14,603 nt of DNA from JACCUZ01 sp038246575 (GTDB taxonomy: Bacteria; Actinomycetota; Actinomycetes; JACCUZ01): positions 1 to 14,603 of the forward strand of contig JBBRVU010000098.1 in assembly GCA_038246575.1 (NCBI GenBank), written 5' to 3'. The notes beneath the pieces were generated by a model. That model did not search any database. It had not been told where the DNA came from and saw only the letters and a program-made list of their open reading frames with translations. Shown here piece after piece: positions 5,848-12,441 of this stretch (positions are counted from its first letter, which is position 1; every line of letters starts with the position of its first letter). Made by a program: the position numbers and the translations under genes.

Positions 5848-6642
5848 CTAGCGGAACTGGTCGAAGTCCGGCGGTCGTTTCTCGGCGAACGCCTGCGCGC
5901 CCTCCATGCCCTCCTCGCTGCGCGCAAACAGCTCGAGGCCGTCGAAGGCGAGGTGAGACAGGCCGGAGAGGTGATCGGTGTCGGCGTTGAACGAGTGCTT
6001 GAGGAAGCGCAGCGCCGTCGGCGAGTACGACCCGATCGTGCGCCCCCACTCCAGAGCCTTCGGCATCAGCTCGTCCGCCGGGACGACCTCGTTGACCAGT
6101 CCCCACCGCTCCGCGGTCTCGGCGTCGAAGAGCTCGAGCAGGAACCAGATCTGGCGCGCGCGCTTCTCGCCGACGACCCGCGCGAGGTACGCACTGCCGA
6201 AGCCGGCGTCGAACGAGCCGACCTTGGGGCCGGTCTGGCCGAAGCGAGCATGCTGGGCGGCCACCGTGAGGTCGCACAGCACGTGCAGCACATGTCCGCC
6301 GCCGGCGGCGACACCGTTGACCGCGGCGATCACCGGTTTCGGGATGTCGCGGATCATGCGGTGCAGCCGCTCGATCTCGAAGGTGCCCCACTCGGTCTCG
6401 CCGTAGCCTCCGGTCTCGGCCCGCTCCTTCACGTCGCCGCCGGCGCAGAACGCCTTCTCGCCGGCCCCGGTCAGCACGACCGCTGCCACGTCCGACGATG
6501 CCCACGCGGTCTTGAACGCGGTGATGAGCTCGTCGACGGTGCGGCCGCGGAAGGCGTTGTAGCGCTCCGGCCGGTTGATGGTGATGACGGCGACACCATC
6601 GCGTACGTCGTAGAGCACGTCCTGGAAGTCCTCGAGTCGCAC
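5848..6642 (-). CDS. Crotonase-fold enzyme, MenB/BadI-like (ring hydrolase or enoyl-CoA hydratase)
   Basis: Enoyl-CoA hydratase/isomerase superfamily protein of 264 residues from GTG 6642. CAGGD (66-70) and GGGH (114-117) form the CoA-thioester oxyanion hole. The block CDLTVAAQHARFGQTGPKVG (123-142), followed by SFDAGFG, is that of MenB (naphthoate synthase) and of BadI (2-ketocyclohexanecarboxyl-CoA hydrolase). Asp145 is the conserved catalytic Asp of those enzymes. The Tyr that both supply near the C-terminus is Ala240 here by eye alignment, so the chemistry may differ. No men genes are adjacent, and the CoA-catabolic context favours ring opening or hydration. It starts 3 bp after the thiolase stop with a good GGAGGGG site. 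Confidence 0.8.
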   Translation of the reverse strand: MRLEDFQDVLYDVRDGVAVITINRPERYNAFRGRTVDELITAFKTAWASSDVAAVVLTGAGEKAFCAGGDVKERAETGGYGETEWGTFEIERLHRMIRDIPKPVIAAVNGVAAGGGHVLHVLCDLTVAAQHARFGQTGPKVGSFDAGFGSAYLARVVGEKRARQIWFLLELFDAETAERWGLVNEVVPADELMPKALEWGRTIGSYSPTALRFLKHSFNADTDHLSGLSHLAFDGLELFARSEEGMEGAQAFAEKRPPDFDQFR

Positions 6643-6645
6643 GGC

Positions 6646-7818
6646 CTACCCCTCCACCCGGCACACGACAGCAGTGCCCTGCCCGACGCCGATGCACGCG
6701 GCGGCGACACCGACCCCCCCGCCACGGCGGCGCAGCTCACGGCAGAGGTCGACGATCACCCGCGGCGCGGACGCGCCGAGCGGGTGCCCGATCGCGATCG
6801 CGCCGCCGTGCGGGTTGACCCGTTCCAAGTCGAGGCCAGGCAGACCGTCGAGGGTGCTGAGCACCATCGCGGCGAACGCCTCGTTGATCTCCCACAGGTC
6901 GATGTCCGACGCGGCAAGACCGAGCCGGCCGAGCACCTTCTCGATCGCGGGCACGGGCGCCACCGAGAAGCGGTCCGGCTCCACGCCCACGGTCGCGCTG
7001 CCGAGCACCTGGCCCAGCGGGGGAGCACCGAGCTCGTCGGCGGACGACCGCGAACCCATCAGCAGCGCGATGGCGCCGTCGTTGATCGGAGATGAGTTGC
7101 CGGCCGTGACGGTCCCGTCGCTCGTGAACGCGGGCTTGAGTCCGGCCAGGGTCGCCAGCGTGCTGTCGGGCCGGACCGACTCGTCGCGCCGGACACCGTC
7201 GACCTCCATCACGTAGTCGTCGTGCAGCCCCTTGTCCCAGGCCTCCGCCGCGCGCAGGTGGCTGCGCAGCGCCCACTCGTCCTGCTGGTCGCGAGTGATG
7301 CCCAGCTCGGTCGCCACCCGCTCGGCGCAGGCACCCAGCGAGTCGGTCCAGTTCGGGGGGTACGCCGGGTTGACCATCCGCCAGCCGACCGTGGTCTGCA
7401 CCATCTGCATCGACTTGGGCAGCGCCTCGTCCGGCTTCGGGACGACGTAGGGCGCTCGGCTCATCCCCTCGACTCCGCCAGCGACGACGACACTCGCATC
7501 TCCCACGGCAATCGCCCGGGCCGCCGACACCACGGCGTCACCGCCGGACGCGCACAGCCGGTTGACCGTGCTGCCGGGAACCGTCACGGGAAGGCCGGCG
7601 AGCAGCGCGGCCATCCGCCCCACGTTGCGGTTCTCCTCACCGGCGCCGTTGGTGTTGCCGTAGATGACGTCGTCGACCTGCGCCGGGTCCAGCGTCGGGT
7701 GCCGGGCGATCAGCTCGCGCAACGGCAGGGCAGCGAGGTCGTCGGTGCGGATCCCGGAGAGCCCGCCGCGGTAGCGGCCGAAGGGTGTCCGCACGGCGTC
7801 GAGGATGTAGGCGTCCAT
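6646..7818 (-). CDS. Thiolase (acetyl-CoA acyltransferase, PcaF/PaaJ-like)
   Basis: Degradative-type thiolase, 390 residues, usual length. It cleaves 3-oxoacyl-CoA with CoA to acetyl-CoA and a shortened acyl-CoA in the cytoplasm. Catalytic residues are visible: acyl-accepting C89 in NRLCASG, NEAF at 312-315, H345 in IGHPLG and C375 in CIGVGQG. YGNTNGAGEENRNVGRMAAL (53-72) and the ending CIGVGQG resemble the 3-oxoadipyl-CoA thiolases PcaF/PaaJ, so dicarboxyl-CoA intermediates are plausible. It leads an operon with the crotonase. A promoter TTGTCA-18 bp-CAAGAT precedes ATG 7818, and no ribosome binding site is seen, so it may be leaderless. It is divergent from the SDR gene. Confidence 0.9.
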   Translation of the reverse strand: MDAYILDAVRTPFGRYRGGLSGIRTDDLAALPLRELIARHPTLDPAQVDDVIYGNTNGAGEENRNVGRMAALLAGLPVTVPGSTVNRLCASGGDAVVSAARAIAVGDASVVVAGGVEGMSRAPYVVPKPDEALPKSMQMVQTTVGWRMVNPAYPPNWTDSLGACAERVATELGITRDQQDEWALRSHLRAAEAWDKGLHDDYVMEVDGVRRDESVRPDSTLATLAGLKPAFTSDGTVTAGNSSPINDGAIALLMGSRSSADELGAPPLGQVLGSATVGVEPDRFSVAPVPAIEKVLGRLGLAASDIDLWEINEAFAAMVLSTLDGLPGLDLERVNPHGGAIAIGHPLGASAPRVIVDLCRELRRRGGGVGVAAACIGVGQGTAVVCRVEG

Positions 7819-7826
7819 ATGTCGTC

Positions 7827-7859
7827 ATCTTGACCGTCGAAACGGGCGTGTGACAACCT
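7827..7859. promoter_or_regulatory. Face-to-face divergent promoters of thiolase and SDR operons
   Basis: Plus strand: TTGACC (7830-7835), 18 bp, CAACCT (7854-7859), ending 7 nt before GTG 7867. Minus strand: TTGTCA (7856-7851), 18 bp, CAAGAT (7832-7827), ending 8 nt before ATG 7818. Each -35 overlaps the opposing -10, so the two operons are probably controlled as a unit. An inverted repeat CCGT-CGAA-ACGG (7834-7845) lies in the middle and could be an operator. Confidence 0.5.
7828..7839 (+). promoter_or_regulatory. 12-bp motif shared with ligase promoter (SDR copy)
   Basis: TCTTGACCGTCG covers the SDR -35 box. The ligase promoter has TCTTGACTGTCG at 12430-12441, also over its -35, differing at one base. 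It may be a site for a common regulator, PaaX being the nearest candidate. Part of the match is simply the -35 consensus. Confidence 0.4.
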
Positions 7860-7866
7860 CCGCAGC

Positions 7867-8628
7867 GTGTCGACCCCTCCCCGCACGGCTCTCGTGACCG
7901 GTGCCGGGCGCGGGATCGGGCAGGGCGTGGCGGTCCGGCTCGCGGCCGCGGGCTATCGCGTCGCGCTGACAGCTCGCAGCGAGGACCAGCTGCGCGAGAC
8001 CGCCGCCCTCATCGCCGCGGACACGCTGGTGCTGCCCGCCGACATGCTCTCGGCCACGGCGCCCGACGAGGTGATCACGGCGGTCGAGGCGGCGTGGGGT
8101 CCGGTGGAGGTCCTGGTCGCCAATGCCGGCGCCGGGGAGTCGGCGCCGATCGCGCGGATGACCGACGAGGTCTGGTCGCGGCAGATCGAGCTGAACCTGA
8201 CCGCGCCGTTTCGCGCGATCCGGCGGGTGGTGCCGGGAATGACCGAGCAGGGCTGGGGCCGCATCGTCGTCCTGTCCTCGGTCGCCGGAAAGCGCGGGGA
8301 GCCCTACATCGCTGCCTACTCCGCAGCCAAGCACGGCGTCCTCGGCCTGGTCCGTTCCGTCGCCGCGGAGCTCGCAACCACGGGGGTCACAGCCAATGCG
8401 GTCTGCCCGGCGTACGTCGACACACCGATGACCGACGGCACGGTGGCAAGCATCACCGCGAGCACCGGCCGCACGCCCGAGGAAGCGCGGTCGATCCTCG
8501 AGCACAAACAGCCCATCGGGCGGCTGATCACCGTCGACGAGGTGGCCGAGGCCGTGTTGTTCTGCGTCGCCAACGGGGGCGTGACCGGCCAGGGCATCAA
8601 CGTCGACGGTGGAGCGGTGCAGTCATGA
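7867..8628 (+). CDS. SDR-family NAD(P)-dependent oxidoreductase
   Basis: Classical short-chain dehydrogenase/reductase, 253 residues. Cofactor motif TGAGRGIG (11-18), NAG (86-88), and the catalytic set N110, S138, Y151 and K155 (YSAAK) are all present. The end INVDGG (244-249) is canonical. It probably oxidises or reduces a hydroxyacyl-CoA or alicyclic alcohol; BadH (2-hydroxycyclohexanecarboxyl-CoA dehydrogenase) and 3-hydroxyacyl-CoA dehydrogenases are of this class. A227-x2-V230 and the surrounding sequence do not decide the substrate. The stop overlaps the RidA start by ATGA, so both products are made together. GTG 7867 lies 7 nt after the predicted -10 and has no ribosome binding site, suggesting a leaderless mRNA. 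Confidence 0.88.
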   Translation: MSTPPRTALVTGAGRGIGQGVAVRLAAAGYRVALTARSEDQLRETAALIAADTLVLPADMLSATAPDEVITAVEAAWGPVEVLVANAGAGESAPIARMTDEVWSRQIELNLTAPFRAIRRVVPGMTEQGWGRIVVLSSVAGKRGEPYIAAYSAAKHGVLGLVRSVAAELATTGVTANAVCPAYVDTPMTDGTVASITASTGRTPEEARSILEHKQPIGRLITVDEVAEAVLFCVANGGVTGQGINVDGGAVQS

Positions 8629-9026
8629 CGCTGGAGCGGGTCAACCCCCCGGGCCTGCCTGCACCGAGCGGCTTCAGCCATGCGGTCACGGCGCGCGGCG
8701 GTTCGCTGGTGTTCCTCGCCGGGCAGACCGCGCTGGACTCCGACGGGAACATCGTCGGCGGCGGCATCGTCGCGCAGTTCGAGCAGGCACTGGCCAACCT
8801 GCTCGCGGCGCTGCACGCAGCCGGCGGTGGCCCCGAGCACCTGGCCAAGGTCACGATCTTCGCGGTGGACCCGGAGGACTACCGGACCCACGCCCGTGAG
8901 ATCGGCGCGGTGTGGGCTCGGCTGGCGGGGCGCGACTACCCGGCGATGGCGCTGATCGGCATCGTGCGCCTGTGGGACGAACCGGCGCTTGTCGAGCTAG
9001 AAGGCATCGCGGTCCTCCCGGACTGA
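8625..9026 (+). CDS. Rid-superfamily protein lacking the RidA arginine
   Basis: Trimeric YjgF/RidA-fold protein of 133 residues. Seen: FLAGQTALDSDGNIVGG (30-46), a helix QFEQALANLLAAL (51-63), DYPAMALIGIVRLW (104-117) and the ending VELEGIAVLPD. E. coli RidA has PARSCVEVARLP here; the substrate-binding Arg105 corresponds to Met108 in this protein, while a later Arg (R115) and the acidic LEGIA strand remain. Rid subfamilies without this Arg are not classical 2-iminoacid deaminases. Tight coupling with an SDR, and a CoA ligase and crotonase nearby, suggest hydrolysis of an enamine whose carboxyl is masked as a CoA thioester, as in 2-aminobenzoyl-CoA clusters. This function is inferred. Confidence 0.85.
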   Translation: MTLERVNPPGLPAPSGFSHAVTARGGSLVFLAGQTALDSDGNIVGGGIVAQFEQALANLLAALHAAGGGPEHLAKVTIFAVDPEDYRTHAREIGAVWARLAGRDYPAMALIGIVRLWDEPALVELEGIAVLPD

Positions 9027-9261
9027 CCCGCCACAAGTCGTCGCGCAGCACGATGTCCTGGATCGTCGCTGCGTTGCCGTCACGGTCGGTGGTCTCCCCT
9101 GGGCGCGCCTCGCGGTCCGGCGGGTCGACCGGCACGTGCCGTGGCTGACCGGGTCGGACGTGGTCGGCCACGGGTGGGTGCAGCGCGAGGCTGCTGCCAT
9201 CGGCGGGCGGACGTCGACCCGCGCATCGCTGACTCCCCGTCATCCGACTCCACTACCGGAT

Positions 9262-9280
9262 GCGGCCTCAGTAGGCCCGC
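9262..9280 (-). terminator. Hairpin after VOC gene
   Basis: A 7-bp stem with one bulged base (GCGGgCCT/AGGCCGC on the minus strand) begins 18 nt after the VOC stop, without a T-run. It could end the VOC transcript, or the opposing SDR-RidA transcript, in the 271-bp convergent gap 9027-9297. I see no supported gene in that gap. Confidence 0.35.
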
Positions 9281-9297
9281 TACCCGGGTCCGCCGAT

Positions 9298-9693
9298 TCA
9301 GCTGTTGGTCGCCTCGTCGTAGGAGCCGGGCGGTGGCAGCTGCTGCAGCGTCCAGGTGTTCCCGTCGGGGTCGCTGAACGACGTGAACGATCCCCACGGG
9401 AGGACCTGGACCTCCGGGGCGTCGACACCGCGGTCGAGCAGCTCCTTGCGGGCCACCTCGGCGTCGGGCACGACCACCTGGATGCTGTTCTGGGTCCCGG
9501 GGGTCATCTCGGTGATGCCCTCCCCGAACGCGATCGAGCACGCCGAGGTCGGCGGCGTCACCTGGACGAAGCGGATGTTCTCGTCCACCCGCGCCTGCAT
9601 GTCCAAGGTGAAGCCGACCTTGTCGACGTAGAACTCGATGGCCCGGTCCACATCGGTCACCGGCACGAAGATGAGCTCGATCTTGCAGTCCAT
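9298..9693 (-). CDS. VOC-family (glyoxalase/bleomycin-resistance/dioxygenase) protein
   Basis: Vicinal-oxygen-chelate fold protein of 131 residues. Two beta-alpha-beta-beta-beta modules are visible, LIFVPVTDVDRAIEFYVDKV (7-26) and SIQVVVPDAEVARKELLDRG (70-89), followed by the family signature FSDPDGNTWTLQQ (106-118). The usual first-strand metal ligand His/Gln is replaced by Val (IFVPV), and the final strand lacks the usual Glu, so it is probably not a glyoxalase-type metalloenzyme. A binding or isomerase role is possible. ATG 9693 has a good GGGGAGAG site. It stands alone between a hairpin (9713-9730) and the end hairpin, so it is likely monocistronic. Confidence 0.82.
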   Translation of the reverse strand: MDCKIELIFVPVTDVDRAIEFYVDKVGFTLDMQARVDENIRFVQVTPPTSACSIAFGEGITEMTPGTQNSIQVVVPDAEVARKELLDRGVDAPEVQVLPWGSFTSFSDPDGNTWTLQQLPPPGSYDEATNS

Positions 9694-9712
9694 GACTCTC
9701 CCCTGTCCGACC

Positions 9713-9730
9713 GCCAGGCTCGTGCCTGGC
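9713..9730 (-). terminator. Hairpin between dehydrogenase and VOC genes
   Basis: GCCAGGC-ACGA-GCCTGGC on the minus strand is a perfect 7-bp stem with a 4-nt loop. It lies 38 nt past the dehydrogenase stop and just before the VOC ribosome binding site. It is likely a T-less terminator, or a 5' leader structure of the VOC gene. Confidence 0.45.
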
Positions 9731-9768
9731 TCCTCCCGAGCATCGTGGTCGCGCCCACCGACAGTTCC

Positions 9769-10647
9769 TCACATTCGGCGGCGCGCGACCTCGATGATGC
9801 TGCTCTCGTTCTGATCACCGAGCCCGGACTCAACGAGCGCGTCCAGACCGCTCAACGCCTCCCGGCCCAGCGGCGCCGCAAGACCCAGCCGGTCGGCGAG
9901 CGCGACACCGTACGCCGCGTCCTTGCGCCGCAGCAGACCCGAGAAGACGACGTCCCTGTCGTGGTCACCGGCCACCATGCGCCGGCTGTTGCGGACCACC
10001 TGCGGGCTGGCCGCCTGACCGGCGCCCAGGACATCAGCCACCTGGTCCAGGTCGAGACCCGCGCGTTCGGCCAGCGCCAGCCCCTCCGCCGCAGCCGCGA
10101 TCTGGACCGCACCCATGAGATTGATGATCAGCTTGTACGCGGTGCCGGCCCCCACCGGCCCGAAGTGCGCCAGGTCGGCGCACAAGGGGTCGAGCACCGG
10201 TCGAACCGCACCCACGTAGTCCTCGTCGCCACCGACCAGCAGGGTCAGCTCCCCGGCTGCCGCCGCAGCCGGCAGGCCGGTGACGGGACAGTCGACGTAA
10301 CGCATGCCCGATGCCGACACCGCGTCCGCAAGCTCGAGGACCCAGGCGTAGGACAACGTCGAGCACTCGATGGCGTACGAGCCTGGCGCCAGGTCCGCCG
10401 CGAGGATCCCGTCCGCGCCCAGCCACACCGAGCGCGACGCGTCGTCGTCGCTGACCATGACGACAACCACCGAGGCACCGTCCGCGGCGTCCCGCGGGCT
10501 GCCGGCCAGACGGGCACCGCCTGCCACGAGCTCTCCGGCGCGGTCGGGCGAGCGGTTGTAGACGGCGAGCTCGTGACCGGCATCCAGCAGCCGAGCGGCC
10601 ATTCCGCGGCCCATCCGGCCGAGTCCGACGAAGGCGACCTGAGACAT
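9769..10647 (-). CDS. NAD(P)-dependent beta-hydroxyacid dehydrogenase (3-hydroxyisobutyrate dehydrogenase-like)
   Basis: Member of the 3-hydroxyisobutyrate dehydrogenase/6-phosphogluconate-like family, 292 residues, full length. N-terminal Rossmann motif VGLGRMGRGMA (7-17), substrate motif DCPVTGLPAAAAAGELTLLV (119-138), catalytic K172 in GTAYKLIINLMG, and a C-terminal helical domain ending NESSIIEVARRRM. The usual substrate motif is D-x-P-V-S-G-G; here it is PVTGL, so the substrate pocket may be unusual. The reaction (oxidation of a beta-hydroxy acid or reduction of a semialdehyde) is known only at family level. A TAGGTT box 6 nt upstream of ATG 10647 predicts its own leaderless promoter, although it is only 9 bp from the methyltransferase stop. 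Confidence 0.85.
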   Translation of the reverse strand: MSQVAFVGLGRMGRGMAARLLDAGHELAVYNRSPDRAGELVAGGARLAGSPRDAADGASVVVVMVSDDDASRSVWLGADGILAADLAPGSYAIECSTLSYAWVLELADAVSASGMRYVDCPVTGLPAAAAAGELTLLVGGDEDYVGAVRPVLDPLCADLAHFGPVGAGTAYKLIINLMGAVQIAAAAEGLALAERAGLDLDQVADVLGAGQAASPQVVRNSRRMVAGDHDRDVVFSGLLRRKDAAYGVALADRLGLAAPLGREALSGLDALVESGLGDQNESSIIEVARRRM

Positions 10648-10653
10648 GGCGCC

Positions 10654-10659
10654 AACCTA
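10654..10659 (-). promoter_or_regulatory. Likely -10 box of beta-hydroxyacid dehydrogenase gene
   Basis: TAGGTT (TANNNT type) ends 6 nt before ATG 10647. Its first three bases are the TAG stop codon of the preceding methyltransferase gene. No ribosome binding site is seen before the ATG, which supports leaderless initiation. Confidence 0.4.
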
Positions 10660-11340
10660 GCCAGCCGACGGCAGGGCGCCCGTCACGACCGTGGCGTCGA
10701 GCTGCTCGCACCGCACGACCCGGGGGTCGAGCCCGGCGCCGGCAACCGCGACCACCGCGCACGGCGCCTGCGCCTCGCTGGTCTCGAACAGCAGGTGGCC
10801 GCGCGGCGCCAGCCACCGCGGTGCCTCGTCGATGACCCGCCGCGCCACGGCCAGCCCGTCCGGGCCGCCGTCCAGCGCGACCGTCGGCTCGTGCAGGCGA
10901 GCCTCGGCCGGCAGCAGCCCGATCTCGTCGGTGGGGACATACGGAACGTTGGCAACGAGCAGGTCCACCCGGCCCAGCAGCCGCGGAGGAAGACGCTCGA
11001 CGAGATCACCCTCGTAGACCTGCCCACCGATGTCGCGGACGTTGCGGCGGGCGCAGCGCACCGCGGCCGGGTCGATGTCGGTGGCGTGCAGCTCGACGTC
11101 ACCCAGCGCCGCCACGAGGGCGACTCCCACGGCGCCCGAGCCGCAGCAAAGGTCGACGACAAGCAGCGGTGCAGAGCCATGGCGTGCGCCCTGCGCCAGC
11201 TCGGTCGCCTCGCGCACCAGGCACTCGGTCCGTACGCGCGGCACGAACACCCCTGGTTCCAGCACGATCCGCACCCCGCAGAACTCGGCCCAGCCGACGA
11301 CCTGCTCGAGCGGGCAACCAGCGGTGCGCCGGTCCACCAT
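10657..11340 (-). CDS. PrmC-related protein-(glutamine-N5) methyltransferase, 5' end abnormal
   Basis: SAM-dependent methyltransferase of the HemK/PrmC-related actinobacterial group (substrate unknown). From the first usable start, ATG 11340, it is 227 residues: motif I DLCCGSGAVG (63-72), acidic TDIDP (87-91), and NVPY (131-134) in place of the usual NPPY glutamine-binding motif. Upstream, the same frame continues with a typical N-terminal helical domain (TAADVAARLRTAGCVFAEDE and so on). That stretch has no ATG, GTG or TTG, so about 37 expected residues are missing. A CTG at 11451 would give 264 residues, near the family norm, or a 1-nt indel may have cut it from ATG 11471. It lies 18-37 nt downstream of paaX and is probably co-transcribed. 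Confidence 0.75.
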   Translation of the reverse strand: MVDRRTAGCPLEQVVGWAEFCGVRIVLEPGVFVPRVRTECLVREATELAQGARHGSAPLLVVDLCCGSGAVGVALVAALGDVELHATDIDPAAVRCARRNVRDIGGQVYEGDLVERLPPRLLGRVDLLVANVPYVPTDEIGLLPAEARLHEPTVALDGGPDGLAVARRVIDEAPRWLAPRGHLLFETSEAQAPCAVVAVAGAGLDPRVVRCEQLDATVVTGALPSAG

Positions 11341-11471
11341 CGCGGCGAGCTCGGTCGGCGTGCCGGCCTCGGCGACGAGCAGCGCAGCCTCGTCCTCGGC
11401 GAAGACGCAGCCGGCGGTCCGCAGCCGGGCCGCGACATCAGCGGCGGTCAGGTCGGACGTGGCGCGGCCAT
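11341..11471 (-). other. Displaced N-terminal coding segment of the methyltransferase
   Basis: Between the paaX stop and ATG 11340 the methyltransferase frame is open and protein-like: LTAADVAARLRTAGCVFAED, then EAALLVAEAGTPTELAA. ATG 11471 lies 18 nt after the paaX stop but in another frame, which ends after MAAPRPT. Losing one base would join the two. The choices are a frameshift mutation, a sequencing error or a CTG start at 11451. Confidence 0.6.
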
Positions 11472-11488
11472 CCCGATCGGTCGAGCGG

Positions 11489-12361
11489 TCAGGCGGTGGC
11501 GCGGGGTCGCTGGCTGGTGCCGACCCCGCCCGTGACGACGTGCACGTGGCGCGCCGCCGGCTCGGCGAGCAGGTCCTGCAGCGCGAAGAAGAGGTCGGCC
11601 GCCTGTCGCCCGTGCCAGGTGCGCGGCAGCAGCTCCGCGGGGAGTCCCGGGTCGAGATAGGGCAGTCGCCGCCACTGGGTCAGCGCCCGGACGTAGTCGG
11701 CGAACGCAGCCGGGTCGTCTGCCGTGCGTCGCCGCCGCCAGCGGGTCAGCACCGGTGAGTGCGCCTGCAGGAACTCGTCATACAGGTCGCGCAACGCGTC
11801 GAGGTCCCACCACGTCGTGACCGCCCGCCCCAGGTCGCCGAAAGCCAGGTAGTCAGAGCGGAACAGGTCGACGTACTCGGTGAGGCCCAGGCGCTCGAGC
11901 GTGCGCTTCGTGTCGTCATACAGATGCGCCGGCGCGACCCACACACCAGCCGCCGCCGTGCCGAACCCCAGTGCCGCCAACCGCGACCGGAGCATGTGCC
12001 GCTTCTGCCGCTCGCTCTCCGGCACCGAGAACACAGCCAGCAGCCAGCCGTCCTCGATCCGCGCCGCCGGTCGCCGGAAGATGCGGTGGTCGCCCTCGCT
12101 GAGGATGTCGCGCGCCGGGTCCGACAGCCCGTAACCGGCGGCGCTCTCCAGTCGGGTCGCCTCGAGCATGCCGCGGCGCTTGAGCCGGGAGATTGACGAG
12201 CGCACCGCCGGCTCGTCGACGCCGAGCTCGGCCATCAACCGGATCAGGGACGCCACGGAGATCCAGCCCTCGGCCTCTCGCGCGTACAGGCCGTAGATGG
12301 TGACGATCAACGATCGCGGCTGTTCGACGCGCTGGTCATGCGCGTCCGTCTGCGTCGTCAC
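11489..12361 (-). CDS. PaaX-family transcriptional repressor
   Basis: PaaX-type regulator, 290 residues from GTG 12361. The N-terminal winged helix (about 15-88) reads RSLIVTIYGLYAREAEGWIS, then SSISRLKRRGMLE, typical of PaaX/GntR-like heads. The central domain has DGWLLAVFSVPESERQKRHM (104-123), then GFGTAAAGVWVAPAHL (132-147). The C-terminal helical domain includes LRDLYDEF. Known PaaX proteins repress catabolic operons and are released by aryl-CoA thioesters such as phenylacetyl-CoA; by analogy this one may sense the CoA ester made by the divergent ligase. GTG 12361 is 6 nt after a TATCGT -10 box, suggesting a leaderless mRNA. A GTG at 12445 would add 28 Arg-rich residues and overlap the ligase promoter, so I reject it. 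Confidence 0.88.
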   Translation of the reverse strand: MTTQTDAHDQRVEQPRSLIVTIYGLYAREAEGWISVASLIRLMAELGVDEPAVRSSISRLKRRGMLEATRLESAAGYGLSDPARDILSEGDHRIFRRPAARIEDGWLLAVFSVPESERQKRHMLRSRLAALGFGTAAAGVWVAPAHLYDDTKRTLERLGLTEYVDLFRSDYLAFGDLGRAVTTWWDLDALRDLYDEFLQAHSPVLTRWRRRRTADDPAAFADYVRALTQWRRLPYLDPGLPAELLPRTWHGRQAADLFFALQDLLAEPAARHVHVVTGGVGTSQRPRATA

Positions 12362-12363
12362 GG
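12354..12363 (+). repeat. Direct repeat GTCGTCACGG, copy 1 (over paaX start)
   Basis: A 10-bp sequence found identically at 12438-12447, 84 bp away. This copy covers the paaX GTG and predicted transcription start. It is a candidate operator half for PaaX autoregulation, but part of it is codon sequence. Confidence 0.35.
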
Positions 12364-12367
12364 CGAC

Positions 12368-12373
12368 ACGATA
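12368..12373 (-). promoter_or_regulatory. Likely -10 box of paaX
   Basis: TATCGT on the minus strand (TANNNT) ends 6 nt before GTG 12361, the spacing expected for a leaderless transcript. No clear -35 is seen. Confidence 0.45.
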
Positions 12374-12429
12374 GCGGCGCGGGCCCCGACGTGGCCGCCG
12401 GTACGTGGCCAGGCGCTGGGGTTGCGTTC

Positions 12430-12441
12430 TCTTGACTGTCG
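12430..12441 (+). promoter_or_regulatory. 12-bp motif shared with SDR promoter (ligase copy)
   Basis: TCTTGACTGTCG spans the ligase -35 and matches the SDR promoter sequence at 7828-7839 except for one base. It overlaps the second GTCGTCACGG repeat. Confidence 0.4.

Noticed and set aside
5755..7095. 446-codon plus-strand frame opposite the crotonase and thiolase
   Set aside because: It is antisense to two genes with intact catalytic motifs, and no domain is seen.
9136..11535. 799-codon open frame on the plus strand
   Set aside because: It runs antisense through the VOC, dehydrogenase and methyltransferase genes, all of which have clear family motifs. Long antisense frames are common in high-GC DNA, and its translation has no recognisable domain.
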